Origin: Salvelinus alpinus
Lineage: Eukaryota; Chordata; Actinopteri; Salmoniformes; Salmonidae
Direction: 5' to 3'
NCBI RefSeq assembly: GCF_045679555.1
Contig: NC_092092.1
Location: 20,754,469 to 20,818,468, forward strand
DNA: 64,000 bases
Shown here: in pieces, positions 55,131 to 64,000 of the stretch
Numbering within the stretch: the first letter of the stretch is position 1
Layout of the letters: every line of letters begins with the position of its first letter
The notes under the pieces: generated by a model
Seen by the model: only the letters and a program-made list of their open reading frames with translations
What the model was told of the DNA's origin: nothing
Databases searched by the model: none
Position numbers and translations under genes: made by a program

Positions 55131-55742
55131 AACAGCCACGGATCTAGGTATGGGCGACATAGGTAGCCGCCCAGGGCGGCATCTTGTCGGGGCGGCACAG
55201 AGCTCCCGCAGTAAAAAATTCAGAATGGTGACATTTGCGTGATCGGTTTCTATTGCTCATTTGCACGTCACGTCAATGATATGTCACCGTGTGGGACTGT
55301 GGGTCAGTTAACCTTGTCGGAGTGGGCGCCCTGATTCTAGTTTGTGAGCTAGGCAGGCTACTGCCTGGGAAGGTCTCCCACTCAAAGTACGAAATGGGGA
55401 GGGGAGTGGGGGTAGGTTGACCTCAGGTCTCCCCACTGGAAGCCCAAGGTAGGGAGAGTGGGGGAATCTATCAAATAGCGCACCTCTAACTTTGTACAGT
55501 ACTAATGCAATTAGTAAAATCAGTCATACTACAAAATGGTACCAAATAAACCACAATTCATTCATAATACTGTGAATATATAGTTTCACAGACATATTGT
55601 TGCGTTTTTGTCTGGTTTGTGCAAAATTGTTAAGAATAATATAAAACCAGTCTGCACACCACCAAGGTGAATTGGTTTAGTCTTGACTCATGGTTGACAG
55701 TGATGGGTAATGTATTGATGCTCCAGTGCCAAATCAACACAA

Positions 55743-58420
55743 ATGGATAAGAAAAGGTCTAAGCCATCAGGTGTCTAGTTTAGGAAAAAGAGGAGAGAAG
55801 AAGAGAAGAAACATACAAAAGATAAAGGTATGCAGCTATGTCATCTCTTTATGAGTATAATATTATGCATGTCATGAAATAGGCTAGTATAACACTTATG
55901 TTTGCTAGTCTATGTTGCTTTGTTGCTTGCTATGGTATTACACATAGGGCGACAATATTCTGTTTTCTGTCCAACTAGCTTACATAACATTGGATATCAT
56001 TTCACACAGTTTCATAATGATAATGTGTGTAGCCTGCAGCAAAATGATTACAACCTAACTAGCACATTCTTGATTTGGTTGACTTTCATTGAGGTGACGT
56101 CATAAAGGTTTTCTGTGATTGTATTGACTAGGTCCTGAGCTCAGTAAGGGGAATTTCCAATGCTGTAGGCTAACTTAAAAGACGTATATATTATGCTGAT
56201 ATTTTGTATCTTTTGTGGTATATTGCGTCTTTGTATTGTTAATTTGGTTCCTATTCTGAAAGTTTGATCAATTGTGCATAATGACATGTATATTTAATTG
56301 TGCAACAAATGTATTTAGGGTGTCAGACTCGTATACTGTATTTCAATGCAAATTCAGGGGCAATTCTGAAATATTTTGGAGCACCCTCTGGCACTGGCCA
56401 GGATGAGGAGCCATCCACCTCCTCAGCCACACGGGCCTCTTCACAAATGTTGTCTGAGGATGAGGATGAAGAACCATTTGCTTCCACTTCTCCCCAGCAG
56501 GATTCTTCAGGTGTATTTGTTTGTTTGTCCTGTGTGAATTTAAGTATGCTCTCTAATTCTCTCTTTTTTTCTCTCTCTTCTCTCTCCCTCTCTTGGAGGA
56601 CCTGAGCCCTAGGACCATGCCTCAGGACTACCTGGCCTGATGACTCCTTGCTGTCCCCAGTCCACCTGGCCGTGCTGCTGCTTCAGTTTCAACTGTTCTG
56701 CCTGCGGCTATGGAACCCTGACCTGTTCACCGGAAGTGCTACCTTGTCCCAGACCTGCTGTTTTCAACTTTCTAGAGACAGCAGGAGCGGTAGAGATACT
56801 CTGAATGATCGGCTATGAAAAGCCAACTGACATTTACTCCTGAAGTGCTGACCTGTTGCACCCTCTACAACCACTGCGATATTTTTTTTTTGACAGTGCT
56901 CGTCATCTATGAACATTTGAACATCTTGGCCATGTTCTGTTATAATCTCCACCCGGCACAGCCAGAAGAGGATTGGCCACCCCTCATAGCCTGGTTCCTC
57001 TCTGGGTTTCTTCCTAGGTTCCCGGCCTTTCTAGGGAGTTTTTCCTCGCTACAGTGCTTCTACACCTGCGTTGCTTGCTGTTTGGGGTTTTAGGCTGGGT
57101 TTCTGTACAGCACTTTGGGACATCAGCTGATGTAAGAAGGGCTTTATAAATACATTTGATTGATTGTGTGTGCATCCCGGCATAACATAAACAAAATAAA
57201 TAAATTCCCTTTTGCAAAGTTTTAAGTTTCCATATTATAGGTTACATTGATGATTGTATTATTACTGGGTATGTATGTGGGATGTTCCACTGCTATAAAT
57301 GCTGTGAATAATGTGTGTAAACTAATGCCCATGTGCTCTCCATTGGAAATGCCTGTAGCAGCATCCCCACCAAATCCTGCTGCTGAGGATGAACCACTGT
57401 CTACAGACCCTGCTGACTGGCCTTCAGTTCTGACTGACAGGATTCGGACACAATTAGTTTGCAGAGGACCAAGTGAGGTACCACCTAACTTTGTTTTCCC
57501 AAGGAATGAGATTGATGGAAGAAGTTGCCACCACCAGTATTTCAGGAAGACCTTGGTGAGTGGTGAAAAAATCCCTAGAAGTTGGTTGGTGTATTCTGAA
57601 AGAAACAACAGCCTCTTCTGCTTCTGTTGCAAACTCTTTTCTAAGAAGAAAATTAATTTAGCAAACTCAGGACTGACAGACTGGAAACATGCAAGTTCTT
57701 TGCTGACTACACACGAAAGCAGTCCAGAACACTAAAACTGCATGAAAACATGGAAAGAACTGTCAATGAGGACAAAAAAGGGGAAACAATTGATAAGCAT
57801 GAGATGGCACTTATGGAGGCTGAGAGGATAAGATGGAGAGAGGTGTTGACACGTCTGACTGCTATTGTGCAGTCTATGGCAATTAGAAATCTGGCACTGA
57901 GGGAACACACAGAAACACTACTCCATCAAATGGAAATTTCCTTGAAGATGTTGAACTGATGCCACAATTTGATCCAGTCATGAAAGAGCACCTTAACCAT
58001 GTCCAAAAAGGGTCCTCGAGTCACACCACCAGCTACCTTGGCCACCAAATACAGAATGAACTCATTTATTTGTTGAGCAGCAAGGTCATTTCAATAATGG
58101 TGAGTGACATCAAGCTGGCAAAATTCTTCTCTATCATTCTAGATTGCACCTCAGATGTCAGCCACACTGAACAGTTGTCAGTTGTGATTAGAATTGTATC
58201 ACTGAAGGAGGAGCCCCACATAAAATAACATTTTATGGGTTTTTTGGAGGCAGAGGAGTCCACGGGCCAACATTTGGCATCCCTGATTCTCAAAAGATTA
58301 GAGGAGCTAACAATTCATTTCGAGGACTGCTGGGGCCAACATGAAAGGCAAAAACAAAAGGTGTCCAAGCTGGAAATGAATCCAAGTGCTCTATTTGTGC
58401 CATGTGTGGCTCACACATCG
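55743..58420 (+). pseudogene. hAT-type (ZMYM1-like, DUF4371) protein, broken
   Basis: Exon a (55743-55829, MDKKRSKPSGV then TAG, FRKKRREEEKKHTKDK) joins by GT-AG to exon b (56358-56510, AILKYFGAPSGTGQDEEPST to STSPQQDSSG). Exon b joins to exon c from 57359, with a TTF-type zinc-finger region (LVYSERNNSLFCFCCKLFSK). After SSPEH a TAA at about 57733 ends the frame. ETIDKHEMALMEAERIRWRE, NELIYLLSSKVISIMVSDIK and KFFSIILDCTSDVSHTEQLS (the DUF4371 core) follow in shifting frames, then FMGFLEAEESTGQHLASLIL and ALFVPCVAHT. Related proteins are known both as transposases and as host ZMYM1-like genes. This copy is dead. Confidence 0.82.
56590..57165 (+). repeat. High-copy dispersed repeat inside hAT intron
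   Basis: Runs from TGAGCCCTAGGACCATGCCT to GGGCTTTATAAATACATTTG. It contains ACATTTACTCCTGAAGTGCT and GTTTTTCCTCGCTACAGTGC. I recognise this as a very common fish repeat ending in a TATAAATAC-type tail, but cannot name it. It lies between exons b and c of the hAT element. Confidence 0.65.
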
Positions 58421-58430
58421 CAGCTCACAC

Positions 58431-61400
58431 ATCGGAGCTGCTCTCCAAGTGGCCACTCCTGGCTAATGTCCCTGTCCCGAAGCAAGAACCAATTAGCCTG
58501 GAGCTAGCCCTGCCAGGCCCATCTCCCGGCTAGCCAAAGAGGCCCATCAGCCACTCCCTGGGCTACAATACCTATTTTGCCAACTGGCCCGGACCCCCGC
58601 TGACCCATCATGACTGGACAACCAACGTGATTTGCCCGAGGGGGTTTTCTCAACTGGCTCCACCGTCCCGTCATCCTCTGAATGCCCATCCATTAGCCTG
58701 CTAGCCGCGGCCTGCAAGCTGTCCAGAGCACATGGGACTGTTAGCTTAAGGTGCCCATCGGACAAATTCTTTGGCCACCATACCTATTTTGCCAATTGGC
58801 CTGGTTTACCACACGGAGCCCTGCTGATCCGTCTGCCGACGTAATAGCACGAGGGGGCCACAACAGACTTTCGTCCCTCCAAGGCCTTTCGTTGCGACGT
58901 CCCTCCAAGGACTTTCTACTAAATTGCTAGCTGCTCGAAGCCACTCATTGGACTCCTTTGATTCACTCGGCTACGCATGCCTCTCGCTAACGTCAATATG
59001 CCTTGTCCATTGCTGTTTTGGTTAGTATTTATTGCCTTATTTCACTGTAGAGCCTCTAGCCCTGCTCAATACGCCTTATTTAACACTTTAGTTCCACCTA
59101 CCACACATGCGATGACATCACCTGTTTTAAATGATATTTCTAGAAACAATATCTCTTTCATCGTCACTCTATGCACAGGTTTACCCCCACTATATTCACA
59201 TCCTACCATACCTTTGTCTGTACATTAAGCCTTGAATCTACTCTACCGTACCCAGAAATCTGCTCCTTTTACTCTGTTCCGAACGTACTAGGCGACCAGT
59301 TCTTTTAGCCTTTAGCTGTACCCTTATCCTACTCCTCCTCTGTTCCTCTGGTGATGTGGAGGTTAATCCAGGCCCAGCAGTGCCTAGCTCCACTCCCATT
59401 CCCCAGGCGCTATCATTTGTTGACTTCTGTAACCGTAAAACCTTTAGTTTCATGCATGTTAACATTAGAAGCCTCCTCCCTAAGTTTGTTTTATTCACTG
59501 CCCTAGCACACTCTGCCAACCCGGATGTCCTAGCCGTGTCTGAATCCTGGCTCAGGAATACTACCAAAAGCACTGAAATGTTAATCCCTAACTATAACAT
59601 TTTCCGACAAGATAGAACTGCCAAAGGGGGCGGTGTTGCAATCTACTGCAGAGATTTCAGCGAGCAGGCCTTTCTAATCGACCTGGCCCGGGTATCCTCA
59701 AAGGATATTGACCTCATCCCGTCAGTAGAGGATGCCTGGTCATTCTCTTTTCACCATCTTAAATAAGCACGCCCCTTTAAATTTTTTTTTAACCAGGAAC
59801 AGATATAGCCCTTGGTTCTCTCCAGACCTGACTGCCCTTGACCAGCACAAAAACATCCTGTGGCGTTCTGCATTAGCATCGAATAGCCCCCGCAATATGC
59901 AACTTTTCAGGGAAGTTAGGAACCAATATACACAGGCAGTTAGGAAAGCTAAGGCTAGCTATTTCAAGCAGAAATGTGCATCCTGTAGCACAAACTCAAA
60001 AAAGTTCTGGGACACTGTAACATCCATGGAGAATAAGAGCACCTCCTCACAGCTGCCCACTGCACTAAGGCTAGCAAACACTGTCATCACCGATAAATCC
60101 ACTATAATTGAGAATTTCAAGAAGCATTTTTCTACGGCTGGCCATGCTTTCCACCTGGCTACCCCTACCCCGGTCAACAGCCCTGCACTCCCCACAGCAA
60201 CTCACCCAAGCCTCCCCTGCTTCTCCTTCACCCAAATCCAGATAGCTGATGTTCTGAAAGAGCTGCAAAATCTGGACCCCTACAAATCAGCCGGGCTAGA
60301 TAATCTGGACCCTCTCTTCCTAAAATTACCTGCCGAAATTGTTGCAACCCCTATCACTAGACTGTTCAACCTCTCTTTCGTATCGTCTGAGATTCCCAAA
60401 GATTGGAAAGCTGCCGCGGTCATCCCCCTCTTCAAAGGGGGAGACACTCTAGACCCAAACTGCTACAGACCTATATCTATCCTACCCCGCCTTTCTAAGG
60501 TCTTCGAAAGCCAAGTTAACAAACAGATTACCGACCATTTCGAATCCCACCGTACCTTCTCCGCTATTCAATGTGGTTTCAGAGCTGATCATGGGTGCAC
60601 CTCAGCCACGCTCAAGGTCCTAAATGATATGATAACCGCCATTGATAAGAGCCATTACTGTGCAGCCGTATTCATCGACCTGGCCAAGGCATTCGACTCT
60701 GTCAATCACCACATTCTTATTGGCAGACTCAACGGCCTTGGTTTCTCAAATGATTGCCTCGCCTGGTTCACCAACTACTTCTCTGATAGAGTTCAGTGTC
60801 AAATCGGAGGGCCTGTTGTCCGGACCTCTGGCAGTCTCTATAGGGGTGCCACAGGGTTCAATTCTCGGGCCAACTCTCTTCTCTGTATACATCAAGGATG
60901 TCGCTCTCGCTGCTGGTGATTCTCTGATTCACCTCTACGCAGACGACACCATTCTGTATACATCTGGCCCTTCTTTGGACACTGTGTTAACTAACCTCCA
61001 AACGAGCTTCAATGCCATACAACTCTCCTTCCGTGGACTCCAACTGCTCATAAATGCAAGTAAAACTAAATGCATGCTCTTCAACTGATCACTACCCGCA
61101 CCTGCCCGCCCGTCCAGCATCACTACTCTGGACGGCTCCGACTTAGAATATGTGGATAACTACAAATACCTAGGTGTCTGGTTAGACTGTAAACTCTCCT
61201 TCCAGACTCACATTAAGCATCTCCAGTCCAAAATTAAATCTAGAATCGGCTTCCTATTTCGCAACAAAGCATCCTTCACTCATGCTGCCAAACATACCCT
61301 CGTAAAACTGACCATCCTACCGATCCTCAACTTTGGCGATGTCCTTTATAAAATAGCCTCCAACACTCTACTCAACAAATTGGATGCAGTCTATCACAGT

Positions 61401-61733
61401 GCCATCCGTTTTGTCACCAAATCCCCATATACTGCCCACCACTGCGACCTATACGCTCTCGTTGGCTGGCCCTCGCTTCATACTCGTCGCCAAACCCACT
61501 GGCTCCAGATCATCTACAAGTCTCTGCTAGGTAAAGCCCCGCCTTATCTCAGCTCACTGGTCACCATAGCAGCACTCACTCGTAGCACGCGCTCCAGCAG
61601 GTATATCTCAATGGTCACCCCCAAAGCCAACACCTCCTTTGGCCACCTTTCCTTCCAGTCTTCTGCTGCCAATGACTGGAACGAACTGCAAAAATCACTG
61701 AAGCTGGAGACTCATATCTCCCTCACTAGCTTT
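58431..61733 (+). mobile_element. Non-LTR retrotransposon (CR1/L2/Jockey group, RSg-1-like)
   Basis: It has a GC-rich 5' leader (58431-59340), an endonuclease start, an internal deletion, a reverse transcriptase and a C-terminal domain. The 3' end continues at 63173-63600 after a 1.4-kb insertion. The tail CTACCTGGTTAAATAAAGG resembles the salmonid SINE tails seen at 1212 and 33551, as known for the SINE/LINE partnership of salmonids. Confidence 0.85.
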
Positions 61734-61735
61734 AA
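59356..61735 (+). pseudogene. Endonuclease/reverse transcriptase polyprotein, broken
   Basis: It opens MEVNPGPAVPSSTPIPQAL with the endonuclease start SFMHVNIRSLLPKF and AVSESWLR. Most of the endonuclease is deleted near 59700-59760. The frame resumes with NLDPYKSAGLDNLDPLFLKL, RPISILPRLSKVFE, QCGFRADHGCTSA and [14 protein letters not shown] (catalytic Asp). A frameshift at about 60840 moves [20 protein letters not shown] and [15 protein letters not shown] (YADD) to another frame. TGA ends that at 61087, and the C-terminus runs 61152-61735. Confidence 0.9.
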
Positions 61736-63172
61736 CTTCTTATGGCTGCAGGGGCAGTATTGAGTAGCTTGGATGAAAGGTGCACAGAGGTGCCCAGAGT
61801 AAACGGCCTGCTCCTCAGTCATAGTTGCTAATATTTGCATATTATTATTAGTATTGGATAGAAAACACTCTGAAGTTTCTAAAACTGTTTGAATTATGTC
61901 TGTGAGTATAACAGAACTCATATGGCAGGCAAAAACCTGAGAAGTTCCACTTGCTGTTTAGATTTTTTCTGAGAGTGGCAGATTTTCAACCAAGCTCTCA
62001 TTGAAATTACAGCGAGATATTGATGAGTTTTCACTTCCTACGGCTTCCACTAGATGTCAACAGTCAAGAGAACTTTGTCTGATGACTCTAATGTGAAGGG
62101 GGGCCGAAGGAGACAGGAATTAGTCACCACTGCCACGAGCTGACCATGCTTTGACCATGTGCGTTCACGTGATAGGCAGCTCCGTTCCATCGCTCAACTG
62201 AAGTCAATCTAATTCTCCGGTTGGAACGTTATTCAAGATGTATGTTAACAACATTCTAAAGATTGATTCAGTACATCGTTTGACATGTTTCTACTGACTG
62301 TTATGGAACCTTTGGACATTTCGTCACGTTATAGCTTTGTGACTTTGGAATTGTTTACCAAACGCGCTAACCAAAGTAGCTAATTGGACATAAATAACGG
62401 ACATTATCGAACAAATCAAGCATTTATTGTGGACCTGGGATTCCTAGGACTGCATTCTGATGAAGTTCATCAAAGGTAAGGAAACATTTATCATGTATTT
62501 TCTGGTTTCTGTTCACTCCAACATGGCGGCTAATTTGGCTATTGTTCTGAGCGCCGTCTCAGATTATTGCATGGTCTGCTTTTTCCGTAAAGTTTTTTTG
62601 AAATCTGACACAGCGGTTGCATTAAGGAGAGGTATATCTATAATTCCATGTGTATAACTTGTATTATCATCTACATTTATGATGAGTATATCTGTTGAAA
62701 CGATGTGGCTATGCAAAATCACTTGATGTTTTTGGAACTAGTGAATGTAACGCGCCAATGTAAACTCAGATTTTTTTATATAAATATGAACTTTATCAAA
62801 CAGAACATGCATGTATTGTGTAACATGAAGTCCTATGAGTGTCATCTGATGAAGATCATCAAAGGTTAGTGATTCATTTGATCTCTATTTCTGCTTTTTG
62901 TGACTGCTATATTCCGCTGGAAAAATGGCTGTGCTTATTGTGGTTTGGTGGTGACCTAACATAATCGTTTGTAGTGCTTTCGCTGAAAAGCATATTTGAA
63001 ATCAGACACTTTGGTGGGATTAACAACAAGATTACCTTTAAAATGATATAAGACACATGTATGTTTGAGGAATTTTGATTATGAGATTTCTGTTGTTTGA
63101 ATTTGGCGCCCTGCACTTTCACTGGCTGTTGTCATATCGATCCCGTTAGCGGGATTGCAGCCATAAGAAGTT
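61734..63172. mobile_element. 1.44-kb inverted-terminal-repeat transposon, non-autonomous
   Basis: Ends AACTTCTTATGGCTGCA and TGCAGCCATAAGAAGTT are perfect 17-bp inverted repeats. It splits the LINE between ...CTCACTAGCTTT and TTAAGCACCAGCTGTC, which are contiguous in the copy at 41280. The duplicated target is TT, TTAA or TTTAA depending on where the end is placed. Two GATGAAGATCATCAAAGGT-like segments (62459, 62849) recur inside. No transposase was recognised. Confidence 0.85.
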
Positions 63173-63600
63173 TTAAGCACCAGCTGTCTGAGCAGCTCAC
63201 AGATCACTGCACCTGTACATACCACATCTGTAAACAGTTCATCCAACTACCTCATCCCCATACTGTTATTTATTTATTTATCTTGCTCCTTTGCACCCCA
63301 GTATCTCTACTTGCACATTCATCTTCTGCACATCTACCATTCCAGTGTTTAATTACTATATTGTAATTACTTCGCCACCATGGCCTATTTATTGCCTTAA
63401 CTCTCTTATCTTACCTCATTTGCACTCACTGTTTTCTTTTTTTTCTACTGTATTATTGACTGTATGTTTTGTTTATTCCATGTGTAACTCTGTGTTGTTG
63501 TATGTGTCGAGCTGCTATGCTTTATCTTGGCCAGGTTGCAGTTGCAAATGAGAACTTGTTCTCAACTAGCCTACCTGGTTAAATAAAGGTGAAATTAAAA
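63173..63600 (+). mobile_element. 3' end of the split non-LTR retrotransposon
   Basis: From TTAAGCACCAGCTGTCTGAG to AACTAGCCTACCTGGTTAAA and TAAAGGTGAAATTAAA. It matches 41290-41670. Confidence 0.88.
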
Positions 63601-64000
63601 AATATATTTAAAAAAAGTTGGTCTCGAGAGTGCAAAAAATAATTACACACACACACACACACACAGAGTCATGACCACTTGTATACTCATCATAAACTCT
63701 CAGTCATGCTGAGTGAATCCTTGCCCAAGGTCAGTGGGTTACCGGGCAAGGAGGGTAATTCTGACACCCCTAATCTCTAGTGGGGCATCAACACATATGC
63801 ACCCCCTAAAACCCCCCTCATTAGTAACACCTCTGGCTCCAGGGGCTATTAATAATCATGGCCCTCCCGCTCAGTCTACTCTTCAGCCCACAGAAGGGTT
63901 TTGGGGTCTCGTGCCAAAATACGTCTCACTCATGAATCTGATTTCAGTCATAAACACACACCTGTACAGCCTCACATACATCACACATAACAGTCCATAT
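63601..64000. other. Intergenic DNA, short CA tract
   Basis: (CA)12 at about 63642-63666. Nothing else is recognised up to the window end. Confidence 0.45.

Larger units (their letters stand above)
55135..58430 (+). mobile_element. hAT-superfamily element with ZMYM1-like protein, truncated
   Basis: It starts near GCCGCCCAGGGCGGCATCTT, has a two-intron coding structure, and is cut off where the 5' part of a non-LTR element begins (about 58430). Both the C-terminal transposase half and the right end are missing. Confidence 0.72.

Noticed and set aside
62460..62657. Transposase of the 1.44-kb inverted-repeat element
   Set aside because: The 65-residue frame shows no transposase motif; the element looks non-autonomous.

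Overview
The window is nuclear DNA of a teleost fish, almost certainly a salmonid. It holds two multi-exon vertebrate genes with GT-AG introns. Around and inside them are tRNA-derived SINEs with a TAGTTAAAT-type tail, several Tc1-like transposon families, L2, Rex1-like and L1-like LINEs, hAT elements, gypsy-like and retroviral-type LTRs, and very long CA/GT tracts. No prokaryotic, plasmid or phage feature is visible. About nine tenths of the window is intron, transposon debris or unassigned intergenic DNA. Both genes were assembled exon by exon from splice sites and reading phase. || Gene 1 (minus strand, 34212 down to 10428) is a glycoprotein hormone receptor, best assigned as the luteinizing hormone/choriogonadotropin receptor lhcgr. 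Twelve coding exons join in phase to 2115 nt (704 codons plus stop). They encode a signal peptide, a cysteine-rich cap, the leucine-rich-repeat ectodomain, the hinge and a seven-helix rhodopsin-type core. Intron 1 is 12.3 kb and filled with transposons. Two introns interrupt a part that mammals encode in one exon: one just before TM1 and one between TM4 and extracellular loop 2. || Gene 2 (minus strand, 46612 down to 41889) is ankrd1 (cardiac ankyrin repeat protein, CARP). Nine phase-0 coding exons encode 309 residues. Four of them are exactly 99 nt and each encodes one 33-residue ankyrin repeat. A TATA box lies about 100 bp upstream of the start codon. The two genes lie head to tail on the same strand, about 7.7 kb apart. 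Nothing suggests they act together: one is a gonadal cell-surface hormone receptor, the other a striated-muscle sarcomeric/nuclear protein. || Layout: 1-8.8 kb, Tc1, SINE, solo-LTR and L2 insertions; 8.8-10.4 kb, 3' flank of lhcgr; 10.4-34.2 kb, lhcgr with insertions in nearly every intron; 34.2-35.2 kb, lhcgr upstream region; 35.2-40.4 kb, Tc1, a fold-back element, an L1-like remnant and a 25-residue coding repeat; 40.4-46.7 kb, ankrd1 with a LINE just downstream of its stop; 46.7-55.1 kb, upstream DNA with a three-layer nest (old repeat, retroviral-type LTR, Tc1) and another Tc1; 55.1-58.4 kb, a broken hAT element related to ZMYM1-type proteins; 58.4-63.6 kb, a broken non-LTR element split by a 1.4 kb inverted-terminal-repeat transposon. 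|| I found no convincing new biological system. The most useful points are the intron structure of lhcgr, insertions sitting very close to splice sites, dated nests with intact target-site duplications, large fold-back structures, and a 75-bp coding minisatellite. No transposon here appears able to move itself; every transposase or reverse-transcriptase frame I checked is truncated or broken. All family names come from recognised protein and terminal motifs, not from a database search.
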